Shown here piece after piece: positions 1 through 5,492 of a DNA stretch of 5,492 nt. The stretch's first letter is position 1, and each line of letters starts with the position of its first letter. The DNA comes from Schleiferiaceae bacterium. GTDB taxonomy: Bacteria > Bacteroidota > Bacteroidia > Flavobacteriales > Schleiferiaceae. The notes beneath the pieces are model-generated. The model had not been told where the DNA came from. It did no database searches and saw only the letters and a program-made list of their open reading frames with translations. Location of the stretch: assembly GCA_022424815.1 (NCBI GenBank), contig JAKMGS010000114.1, positions 1-5,492 of the forward strand, written 5' to 3'. A program made the position numbers and the translations under genes.

Positions 1-1
1 T

Positions 2-46
2 CGTTTAAAAACAACGATTCTACGTGTTTTTGTGTTAAGCGAGTGA
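2..46 (+). CDS. Possible C-terminal tail of a convergent gene (partial)
   Basis: A plus-strand reading frame open from the left edge encodes RLKTTILRVFVLSE and stops at TGA 44-46, exactly at the foot of a strong plus-strand terminator. A terminator pointing this way requires a plus-strand transcription unit entering from the left. Frame 3 stops earlier (TAA 6-8) and would also fit, leaving about 35 nt of 3' UTR. Fourteen residues are too few to assign a family. The existence of an upstream plus-strand gene is well supported by the terminator; this particular frame is only a guess. Confidence 0.25.
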   Translation, partial: RLKTTILRVFVLSE

Positions 47-79
47 GGGCTAGAGTGGGGACTTTAGCCCTCTTTTTTT
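45..79 (+). terminator. Rho-independent terminator for a plus-strand gene left of the window
   Basis: Bases 45-55 pair with 62-72 in an 11-bp stem (one G-T pair at 53/64) around a 6-nt loop (56-61), followed by seven T residues (73-79). The stem base is GC-rich (GAGGGC/GCCCTC). On the minus strand the hairpin is followed by ACTCGC, not a T-run, so it should work only on plus-strand transcripts. The right arm and T-run lie over the last codons and stop of the minus-strand permease, so the two convergent units share this DNA. Confidence 0.85.
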
Positions 80-909
80 GCCCCTACCTTACTCCAAGCA
101 AAGCAAGCTGCAAACTGTAAGAAACTGGCCACGGCCATGGAACCGCTAATGGAACCGCCCACCCATTCAGCAATGTAATATCCAAGAGTGGCGCTGATTA
201 AACCCTGCAGCATGATCAACAGGGTCATCCTTTTGAAATTATCGGTGATTAAGTACGCGCTTGCCGCAGGAACTACTAAAAATGCAATGACCAATATTGC
301 GCCCACGCTTTCAAAGCTCACCACGGTGGCCACTGAGGTTGCCGCCATTAAACTGTAGTGCCACAGCACTGTGCGAATCCCTATGCTTTGTGCATATTCA
401 TTGTTGAAGGACGTAATCATCCAGCCCTTATAGCCCCACCAGAAAATCACCTGAATGACCAACAACAACACCAATAATGTCCACACTGGGGCGGGAACGT
501 TGAGGCCCAAAAAAGAAGAGGTTTGAAGTGGCACAAAGGCAATTTCACCGTGCAATACACAATCCGCATCAATGTCAGCTTCACCAGCGAATCGGGTCAC
601 TAAAATAACACCTACCGCAAACAAAAATGTAAAGACTGTTCCCATCGCTGCATCGGATTGCATCTTTCCCTTGGAAGAAAAAAATTGAATCAAAAGCGTG
701 GTCACCACCCCCATAATTATTGCGCCTAAAAACAAGGGAACTGAGGCCCGCGAACCGCTGATGAGATAGGCAATCACAATCCCTGGAAGTACCGCATGAC
801 TCAGAGCATCGCCCATCATACTCATGCGGCGCAACAGTAATAGATTGCCCAACATCCCGGTGGAGGATGCTACTAAAAAACCGGTGATAATGATCCAAAA
901 AGCGTCCAT
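64..909 (-). CDS. Metal ABC transporter permease (ABC-3 family), second subunit
   Basis: Integral-membrane subunit of a Zn/Mn/Fe uptake ABC transporter (ZnuB/MntB/TroC type) in the inner membrane. The 281-residue product has the normal length for ABC-3 permeases and about eight hydrophobic segments. Family motifs are GDALSHAVLPGI (33-44) after the first membrane span, DADCVLHGEIAFVPL (114-128), QSIGIRT (174-180) and a core around VGAILVIAFLVVPAASAYL (202-220). The ATG at 909 lies one base past the TAG of the upstream permease, and a GAGG stretch sits 9 bases upstream, so the two permeases are almost certainly co-translated and pair as a heterodimer. Unlike its partner it has no cytoplasmic extension. 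The metal cannot be read from the sequence. The family assignment is firm. Confidence 0.95.
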   Translation of the reverse strand: MDAFWIIITGFLVASSTGMLGNLLLLRRMSMMGDALSHAVLPGIVIAYLISGSRASVPLFLGAIIMGVVTTLLIQFFSSKGKMQSDAAMGTVFTFLFAVGVILVTRFAGEADIDADCVLHGEIAFVPLQTSSFLGLNVPAPVWTLLVLLLVIQVIFWWGYKGWMITSFNNEYAQSIGIRTVLWHYSLMAATSVATVVSFESVGAILVIAFLVVPAASAYLITDNFKRMTLLIMLQGLISATLGYYIAEWVGGSISGSMAVASFLQFAACFAWSKVGAKKEG

Positions 910-910
910 A

Positions 911-2209
911 CTATGCGCCCTCTGGGACTATCTCGTGAATTTCAAGTAACGGATTAAACCTACTACAAAGGCCTAATTCCTTTAAAATCTCCGCCTCGAT
1001 TTCTGGCGTTAAAAAGTGTTCCATGGTATCTGCCTCGTCGTGCACAAGGTGTACGCTCATCTGCATCCTGCGTTGCAAATACACCTCCCATATCTTGTGC
1101 CGCCTATCTATCTCAGCTCCTATGGCACGGCCTTCTGTGCTTAAGGTATATCCCGTGTGTACTTTCTTAATCATACCTTTTCTCCGCAGGCGCTTGATGG
1201 TTCTGTTCCAAAGGCGTTGGTCAAAAAACTGACGTGTACTAATGCTACGTCGGTTAAAGAGTTTGCCTTGACCGCGAACTTCTAATTGAACCGCGGTCTT
1301 CAATAGATTTTCCTCATTCATTCTACGCTTGACCAAAAGCTTGCTCCATCGCTGAAAAACCACACCTTTTTTAGGAGCAAACATCATTGAGACGAATGCA
1401 ATAACACTTATCATCACTATAGTCCACGGACCTGTTGGCATACTTGAGTAACTATAACTTATATATGCTCCCAGCCATCCTGATAATGCACCAAACACAC
1501 CGCTAACAAACAACATTCGACCTAAATTATCTGTCCAAAACCGTGCTGCTGTTGGAGGAATAATAAGTAATGCGCTCATCATCACAATGCCTACCGCTTT
1601 GATTCCCACACTAATACTTATGATAGTAATGAATCGAATTACAGTTTCAATCCACTTGGTGTTGATCCCCACACTTTGTGCAAAGTCTTGATTAAACACT
1701 ACAGTCTTCAAACTGAAATAATAGCGTACAACAACAAACAACACTATAAGCGATACAGCGCCAAAGACCATACTATCTTCTGGACTCATCGCCGCCGCAT
1801 TTCCAAAAATATAGTGATCTAATCCGCTTTGCTCTTTTACATAAACCCGCTGAATAATGGTTAGCATAACTATTCCAAGACCGAAAAAACTAGAAAGAAC
1901 AATGGCTAATGCACTATCCCCCTTGATTTTACTATGTCTAGTAATATAGTCCACGACCCATATAGATAGCCATCCGCTCACTGCCGCGCCAATAATTAAG
2001 TATATAGGGTTTTTGACCCCGCTTAACATAAACGCTATGAGAACGCCTGGCAACATACTATGGGCAACTGTTTCTCCAATAAGTGTTTTCTTGCGTAGAA
2101 AATTGAATGTACCGACCGCGCCGCTTACCCCGCCTAATAGCAAAATGGCTAAGGCCACGTATCGAACGTTAGGGTCCGAAAGGGTAAGATATTTAATGAG
2201 GTCGTTCAA
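911..2209 (-). CDS. ABC-3 metal permease fused to a C-terminal DtxR/MntR-like domain
   Basis: A 432-residue two-part protein. Residues 1 to about 280 form an ABC-3 permease with about eight membrane spans and motifs GETVAHSMLPGV (45-56), HYIFGN (132-137), QSVGI (178-182) and VGIVMMSALLIIPPTAAR (206-223). Residues about 295-432 resemble an iron/manganese-dependent repressor: a winged-helix-like stretch (about 300-360, ending LSTEGRAIG), then RRHKIWEVYL (369-378) and VHDEADTMEH (389-398). Aligned by eye to DtxR, H371, E375 and H390 match the ancillary metal site (H79, E83, H98). E397 and H398 match E105 and H106 of the primary site, D394 replaces C102, and N301 replaces M10. The domain may sense cytoplasmic metal and gate transport, or bind DNA from the membrane; both are inference. 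Such fusions are known in Bacteroidota permeases. The start is TTG at 2209, in frame with and 3 bases past the lipoprotein stop; the next ATG (codon 52) would remove the first span. Confidence 0.93.
   Translation of the reverse strand: MNDLIKYLTLSDPNVRYVALAILLLGGVSGAVGTFNFLRKKTLIGETVAHSMLPGVLIAFMLSGVKNPIYLIIGAAVSGWLSIWVVDYITRHSKIKGDSALAIVLSSFFGLGIVMLTIIQRVYVKEQSGLDHYIFGNAAAMSPEDSMVFGAVSLIVLFVVVRYYFSLKTVVFNQDFAQSVGINTKWIETVIRFITIISISVGIKAVGIVMMSALLIIPPTAARFWTDNLGRMLFVSGVFGALSGWLGAYISYSYSSMPTGPWTIVMISVIAFVSMMFAPKKGVVFQRWSKLLVKRRMNEENLLKTAVQLEVRGQGKLFNRRSISTRQFFDQRLWNRTIKRLRRKGMIKKVHTGYTLSTEGRAIGAEIDRRHKIWEVYLQRRMQMSVHLVHDEADTMEHFLTPEIEAEILKELGLCSRFNPLLEIHEIVPEGA
918..923 (-). promoter_or_regulatory. 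Possible ribosome binding site for the second permease
   Basis: On the minus strand AGAGGG ends 8 bases before the ATG at 909, and its GAGG core matches the anti-Shine-Dalgarno CCUC. It lies within the last codons of the upstream permease. None of the other starts in the window has such a match. Since Bacteroidota rely little on this signal and the bases are also coding, the match may be fortuitous. Confidence 0.35.
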
Positions 2210-2212
2210 TGT

Positions 2213-3127
2213 TTACTTTAGATAAGCGGCCAACAAATTGGCGTTGTATACAAGCATTTCAAGGTACGTGTCTTGATCCGCTTCCGGTCCTAATGAGTCG
2301 CTTAAAAGTTCCGGACCTAGTACCACTGGGCAGCCTTTTGCCTCGCATCCACGCTGCACACTTTCCATTGCCTGCGGGCTTACTATGTTTTCCAAGAAAA
2401 TTGCTGGAACGCCCTCCGCACAGATGAAATTGACTAGTTCTGTCACTTCTTTTAGTCCAAATTCAGAAACCGTCGAAGCGCCTTGAAGTGTATTCACCTT
2501 CATATTGAATGTACGTGCCCAGTAACTCAATGCGTCATGGGTGGTTACCACCAACCTGTTGTCCTCAGGAATACTGTTTACAATCGCCGCAACGCTATCC
2601 GTGGTCACCGCAATAGCTGCTTGGTATTCCTGCACAGCCACTAAAATTTCTGAACCGTTCTCTGGATAAGCGCTCGATAATGCTTGACCTATATCTCCAA
2701 TGATAAATTTCGCCAACTCTGTATCAAACCAATAGTGGGGGTCTTTGCTTGCTGGGAAGTTTGGGTCACTAATGATGATCGAGTCCGGCACGTGTGCTGC
2801 AGCATCAATAATCAGTTTGTCCTGAATCTTTTCGAGGACGTCGATGATTTTTCCTTCCAAGTGAACACCGTGGTAGATGATTACGTCCGCCGCTCGAATG
2901 GCGTCCAAATCTTTCTTACTTGGCTTGTAAGTATGTGGATCGATGCCTTTGTCAAGCAATGCTTTTACCTCAAAACTCTCCCCAGCGATGTTGCTTACCC
3001 AATCCGTCATGATGCTGGTGGTACACAAGATGATGGGTTTACTTGGCGAGGAAGTGGCGCTGTTTTCTGTGGTTGTACAGCTAGTGGCGGTAATAAGGAT
3101 GGCGAGGAAAATTGGGGTAAAACGCAT
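2213..3127 (-). CDS. Metal-binding lipoprotein of an ABC transporter (TroA/ZnuA/MntA family)
   Basis: Substrate-binding component (cluster 9 / ZinT-independent SBP_bac_9 type) that captures Zn, Mn or a similar divalent metal outside the inner membrane and passes it to the permeases encoded next. The 304-residue product starts with a lipoprotein signal: MRFTPIFLAI, hydrophobic core, then TATSC with lipidated Cys17. The four expected metal ligands are visible as H65 (DPHTYKPS), H131 (KDPHYWFD), H197 (TTHDALSYW) and D277 (LLSDSLG), a His3Asp set like that of TroA. The family segment LQGASTVSEFGLKEV (214-228) is present. The His-rich loop of many ZnuA proteins is absent. I chose ATG 3127, since the longer reading frame back to 3280 would add 51 residues ahead of an obvious signal peptide and overlap the divergent gene. 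First gene of the operon; a promoter box lies 24 bases upstream. Confidence 0.94.
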   Translation of the reverse strand: MRFTPIFLAILITATSCTTTENSATSSPSKPIILCTTSIMTDWVSNIAGESFEVKALLDKGIDPHTYKPSKKDLDAIRAADVIIYHGVHLEGKIIDVLEKIQDKLIIDAAAHVPDSIIISDPNFPASKDPHYWFDTELAKFIIGDIGQALSSAYPENGSEILVAVQEYQAAIAVTTDSVAAIVNSIPEDNRLVVTTHDALSYWARTFNMKVNTLQGASTVSEFGLKEVTELVNFICAEGVPAIFLENIVSPQAMESVQRGCEAKGCPVVLGPELLSDSLGPEADQDTYLEMLVYNANLLAAYLK

Positions 3128-3128
3128 C

Positions 3129-3151
3129 TTATTTAAATTAATTCTAAATAA
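3129..3151. promoter_or_regulatory. Imperfect 23-bp palindrome, candidate operator of the metal operon
   Basis: The outer arms TTATTTA (3129-3135) and TAAATAA (3145-3151) are perfect inverted repeats around 9 bases, and two inner pairs also match, giving 9 of 11 pairs about the centre. It occupies the predicted transcription start and leader, between the -7 box and ATG 3127, where a repressor would block initiation. MntR/DtxR/Fur-type sites are similar in size and AT-rich, but the bases match no operator I can name. Because the region is almost pure A/T, chance symmetry is possible. Confidence 0.35.
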
Positions 3152-3159
3152 CAAAAGTA
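3152..3159 (-). promoter_or_regulatory. Bacteroidota -7 promoter box for the metal operon
   Basis: On the minus strand the bases read TACTTTTG, an exact match to the Bacteroidota -7 consensus TAnnTTTG. It lies 24 bases before ATG 3127, giving a leader of about 18-20 nt. The -33 element is poor: only a T-rich run (around 3179-3185) sits at the expected distance. A second near match, TATACTTG, overlaps just upstream. The location fits well; activity is inferred. Confidence 0.55.
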
Positions 3160-3256
3160 CACAAGTATAAGCATTTAGAAAAAAACCAGATAGAGATTTA
3201 TATTTCCAACAAAAGTGGTGCTCAATGTTTAATTTTATACAAATTTTAAATCTATC

Positions 3257-4798
3257 ATGAATACTCTTCAACCGGAACACATTCTTGCTTCACTTGGTAT
3301 CCAATCAAAAAATGACGGTACAGCTATAGGACAAAAATGGTCTGCTTCCTCACAGTACATTGGCTCTTCCTCTCCTATCCAAAACCAACACCTCGCTGAG
3401 GTAAATACCACTACCGAAAGTGATTATCACAAAGTCGTGGATGCCGCGCAGCAAGCTTTTGTAGATTGGAGAAAAGTTCCCGCACCTCAGCGTGGAGAAT
3501 ACATTCGCCAGTTCGGTAATGTCCTGAGAGAAAAGAAAGAAGATTTAGGAGCCCTCGTTTCTTTAGAGATGGGTAAGAGTTACCAAGAAGGTTTGGGTGA
3601 GGTTCAAGAAATGATAGACATCTGTGATTTTGCAGTAGGTTTATCTCGTCAATTGTACGGATTGACTATTAAAAGCGAGCGTCCAGAACACCATATGATG
3701 GAGCAATGGCACCCTATAGGTGTAGTTGGTGTAATTTCTGCGTTCAACTTCCCTGTTGCAGTGTGGTCATGGAACTTTGCCATCGCTTTGGTCTGTGGAA
3801 ATACCGTGGTTTGGAAGGCCTCTGAAAAATCTCCACTTTGTGCGGTAGCTTGTCAACATATTTGGAATGAAGTCGCTGTAGCTAATGGATTATCAGATGG
3901 AATTTCAAATATTATTACCGGTGATTATAAAGTAGGGGAATGGATGACAGTGGATCATAGAATGGCGCTTATCTCAGCGACTGGTTCTTCTCGTATGGGT
4001 GCTATTGTAGGCGCTGCCGTAGCGGAAAGATTTGGTAAATCCATCTTGGAGTTGGGTGGAAACAATGCCATCATTATCACCCCTAGTTGTGATCTAAAAA
4101 TGACCATTACCGGTGCAATATTCGGTGCCGTAGGTACCTGTGGACAACGCTGTACTTCTACCCGTAGATTGATCATTCACGAGTCGGTGTATGATATCGT
4201 TAAAAATGCCTTAGTTCAAGCGTATGGCCAATTAAAAATTGGCAACCCATTAGATGCTTCAAACCATGTAGGACCACTGATAGACCAAGATTCGGTCAAT
4301 AATTTCCTACACACCATTTCCACTGTTCAAGAAGAAGGTGGAAAAGTGTTGCTAGGTGGTGAGGTACTCTCTGGCGGTATTTACGACGAAGGATTCTATG
4401 TATCCCCTTGTATTGTGGAAGCTGAAAACCACTACGAAAGTGTTCAGCGCGAAACCTTTGCCCCTATTTTATACTTGTTGAAATACAGCGGAGATATTCA
4501 CGACGCTATTATTATTCAAAACAATGTAAAACAAGGTTTATCAAGTGCTGTGATGACTAGCGATGTTCGTGAAGCGCATATTTTCTTGAGTGAATCTGGG
4601 TCCGATTGTGGTATCGCAAATGTCAACATCGGTACTTCAGGAGCAGAAATAGGCGGTGCTTTTGGTGGTGAAAAAGAAACAGGAGGAGGCCGTGAAAGTG
4701 GCTCAGATGCTTGGAAAGCGTACATGCGCCGACAAACCAATACATTGAATTATGGCAATGCCCTACCTTTAGCGCAGGGGATTGAATTCAATATTTAA
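3257..4798 (+). CDS. amaB: ALDH7-family alpha-aminoadipate semialdehyde dehydrogenase
   Basis: NAD(P)-dependent cytoplasmic aldehyde dehydrogenase of the antiquitin (ALDH7) class, whose members oxidise L-alpha-aminoadipate 6-semialdehyde (in equilibrium with piperideine-6-carboxylate) to aminoadipate in lysine degradation. The 513 residues are full length. Visible residues: oxyanion Asn164 (FNFP), cofactor-binding Lys187 (WKASEKS), Rossmann motif ISATGSSRMG (239-248), general base Glu265 (LELGGNN), nucleophile Cys299 (GTCGQRCTS) and Glu399 (RETFAPI). ALDH7 hallmarks are EGLGEVQEMIDICDFAVGLSR (near 111-131), Arg298 just before the catalytic Cys, and the C-terminal run ANVNIGTSGAEIGGAFGGEK (454-473) to RRQTNTLNYG. 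The GEVQE segment and Arg298 correspond to the substrate-carboxylate-binding region of human ALDH7A1. No lysine-pathway gene is in the window, so the substrate rests on family. The gene reads away from the metal operon, and its TAA touches the next ATG. The symbol is by family analogy. Confidence 0.93.
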   Translation: MNTLQPEHILASLGIQSKNDGTAIGQKWSASSQYIGSSSPIQNQHLAEVNTTTESDYHKVVDAAQQAFVDWRKVPAPQRGEYIRQFGNVLREKKEDLGALVSLEMGKSYQEGLGEVQEMIDICDFAVGLSRQLYGLTIKSERPEHHMMEQWHPIGVVGVISAFNFPVAVWSWNFAIALVCGNTVVWKASEKSPLCAVACQHIWNEVAVANGLSDGISNIITGDYKVGEWMTVDHRMALISATGSSRMGAIVGAAVAERFGKSILELGGNNAIIITPSCDLKMTITGAIFGAVGTCGQRCTSTRRLIIHESVYDIVKNALVQAYGQLKIGNPLDASNHVGPLIDQDSVNNFLHTISTVQEEGGKVLLGGEVLSGGIYDEGFYVSPCIVEAENHYESVQRETFAPILYLLKYSGDIHDAIIIQNNVKQGLSSAVMTSDVREAHIFLSESGSDCGIANVNIGTSGAEIGGAFGGEKETGGGRESGSDAWKAYMRRQTNTLNYGNALPLAQGIEFNI

Positions 4799-5492
4799 AT
4801 GAAACATAAACAAATAGAAGTGGGGAATTTGAAAGGATCAGATTCCCCTTTCTTTTTTTTAGGTATTGGCAGTTGCTTCGTGCAACACTTTGAAGGTTTT
4901 ACCCAGCAACACCATCTACCTATGTACTGCAATCCCTTAGGAACCTCTTTCAACCCGTTGTCCATCGGCCGGCAATTGCAATGGCTCTTCTCCAACGATT
5001 TTCCTCTACTCACCCCAGTTAATTTTCAAGGGACCTATCACCAACTAGATGCCGCTAACAAATTCCAATATTCAGATAGTGCAGTCCTTCAATCCACAAC
5101 AGATTTAATAAGATCAAAAGTGCTTGATAGTATTAAAACATATCAAGGCCATCAGAAAGTTTTAGTACTGTCTTTTGGGACTGCCCACGCTTGGATGTAC
5201 GAGGATCAGGTGGTTAATAATTGCCATAAACTACCCAGCCATTTTTTCCAGAGACAGTTGTTTTCTATTGAGGATATTGTGAATTATTGGACCAAGGTGC
5301 TTCTTGTTATTCCAGAGGATTGGACCATTATTTATACCGTCAGTGCTGTGAAATACACCAAACTTGGGTGGCGAGAAAATACCCTTTCAAAATCTGTACT
5401 TCACTTGGTGATTGACCAATTACTCACACTCCGAAACAACAGTCATTACTTCCCAAGTTTTGAGATTGTCACAGATGTTTTAAGGGATTACA
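4799..5492 (+). CDS. GSCFA-domain protein, N-terminal part (runs off the window)
   Basis: Partial gene; 231 residues are visible and the frame is still open at the right edge. GSCFA proteins are a mostly Bacteroidota family of uncertain function, often viewed as SGNH/GDSL-hydrolase-like. Landmarks in order: LGIGSCFVQHF (21-31, the name-giving motif with Ser25), NPLGTSFNP (45-53), LSFGTAHAWMY (124-134), VVNNCHKLP (138-146), VSAVKYTKLGWRENTLSK (181-198) and YFPSFEI (217-223). The ATG directly follows the dehydrogenase stop in the same frame (TAAATG), and the other two frames are closed upstream of the GSCF motif, so this is the only credible start. Compared with typical members as I remember them, the DAHS-like segment reads DAANK (84-88) and PVRH reads AVKY (183-186). 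A strong terminator lies within codons 8-21. No signal peptide is visible. Confidence 0.88.
   Translation, partial: MKHKQIEVGNLKGSDSPFFFLGIGSCFVQHFEGFTQQHHLPMYCNPLGTSFNPLSIGRQLQWLFSNDFPLLTPVNFQGTYHQLDAANKFQYSDSAVLQSTTDLIRSKVLDSIKTYQGHQKVLVLSFGTAHAWMYEDQVVNNCHKLPSHFFQRQLFSIEDIVNYWTKVLLVIPEDWTIIYTVSAVKYTKLGWRENTLSKSVLHLVIDQLLTLRNNSHYFPSFEIVTDVLRDY
4822..4860 (+). terminator. Intrinsic terminator inside the start of the GSCFA gene
   Basis: Bases 4822-4832 pair with 4838-4848 in an 11-bp stem (one T-G pair at 4829/4841) with a 5-nt loop AAGGA and four G-C pairs at the base (GGGG/CCCC). It is followed at once by TTTCTTTTTTTT (4849-4860). This is a textbook rho-independent terminator on the plus strand only; the minus strand lacks a T-run after the hairpin. 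It is 24 bases past the dehydrogenase stop, the usual place for that gene's terminator, yet it lies within codons 8-21 of the downstream frame, and its T-run encodes the Phe-Phe-Phe-Leu before GIGSCF. It could act as an attenuator lowering or conditioning downstream expression. Confidence 0.8.

Larger units (their letters stand above)
3128..3256. promoter_or_regulatory. Divergent promoter region between metal operon and ALDH gene
   Basis: This 129-bp AT-rich gap holds the start signals of both flanking units and no open frame of its own that looks real. The minus-strand box is listed separately. For the plus-strand dehydrogenase the best candidate is TATATTTC (3199-3206), one mismatch from TAnnTTTG, with a weak TTTA 21 bases upstream (3174-3177); TAATTTTA (3230-3237) is an alternative. 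Neither is convincing. No Shine-Dalgarno sequence precedes ATG 3257; the AT-rich leader is typical of Bacteroidota. Confidence 0.6.

Noticed and set aside
581..898. 105-residue minus-strand frame inside the second permease
   Set aside because: It is an alternate-frame shadow of a clear ABC-3 permease, with no recognisable motifs.
2684..3136. 150-residue plus-strand frame antisense to the lipoprotein gene
   Set aside because: The opposite strand has a complete family match with all metal ligands; this frame shows no family features.
2943..3170. 75-residue plus-strand frame over the lipoprotein start and promoter
   Set aside because: The hydrophobic stretch mirrors the signal peptide on the other strand, and the frame has no supporting context.
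3128..3280. N-terminal extension of the lipoprotein by 51 residues to an ATG at 3280
   Set aside because: It would put a long, Cys/Phe-rich stretch ahead of a clear lipoprotein signal peptide, run through the promoter box, and overlap the start of the divergent dehydrogenase.
4822..4860. Reading the hairpin as an ordinary intergenic terminator with the GSCFA start further downstream
   Set aside because: No ATG, GTG or TTG in frame lies between the T-run and the GSCF motif, so the gene must start before the hairpin.
4795..5013. 72-residue minus-strand frame near the ALDH/GSCFA junction
   Set aside because: It lies antisense to the GSCFA coding start and terminator; its Lys-rich stretch is just the complement of the T-run.

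Overview
The window looks like chromosomal DNA from a member of the Bacteroidota, probably Flavobacteriales-like. The reasons are a GSCFA-domain protein, an ALDH7-type aldehyde dehydrogenase, a permease fused to a DtxR-like domain, an exact TAnnTTTG promoter box, and start codons mostly without a clear Shine-Dalgarno sequence. It holds five supportable protein genes and almost no non-coding DNA. There are no RNA genes, insertion sequences or CRISPR arrays.

Left part, minus strand (3127 down to 64): a compact metal-uptake operon. In order of transcription it encodes a TroA/ZnuA/MntA-type substrate-binding lipoprotein (2213-3127), an ABC-3 permease with a C-terminal DtxR/MntR-like domain (911-2209), and a second ABC-3 permease (64-909). 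The genes are 3 and 1 bases apart. The ATP-binding subunit that such a transporter needs is not in the window. At the far left, a strong plus-strand terminator (45-79) overlaps the end of the second permease gene and implies a convergent gene beyond the window edge.

Middle (3128-3256): a 129-bp AT-rich divergent promoter region. On the minus strand it has a good Bacteroidota -7 box, followed by an imperfect 23-bp palindrome just before the lipoprotein start codon, a plausible operator.

Right part, plus strand: an ALDH7-family dehydrogenase (3257-4798), probably acting on alpha-aminoadipate semialdehyde in lysine breakdown. Its TAA is directly abutted by the ATG of a GSCFA-domain protein (4799 to beyond 5492). 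The most striking feature is a near-perfect intrinsic terminator (11-bp stem, 5-nt loop, T3CT8 tail) inside the first 21 codons of the GSCFA gene, just before its GSCF motif. It probably ends most ALDH transcripts and may make downstream expression depend on translation through the hairpin. The GSCFA protein also differs from the family at usually conserved positions.
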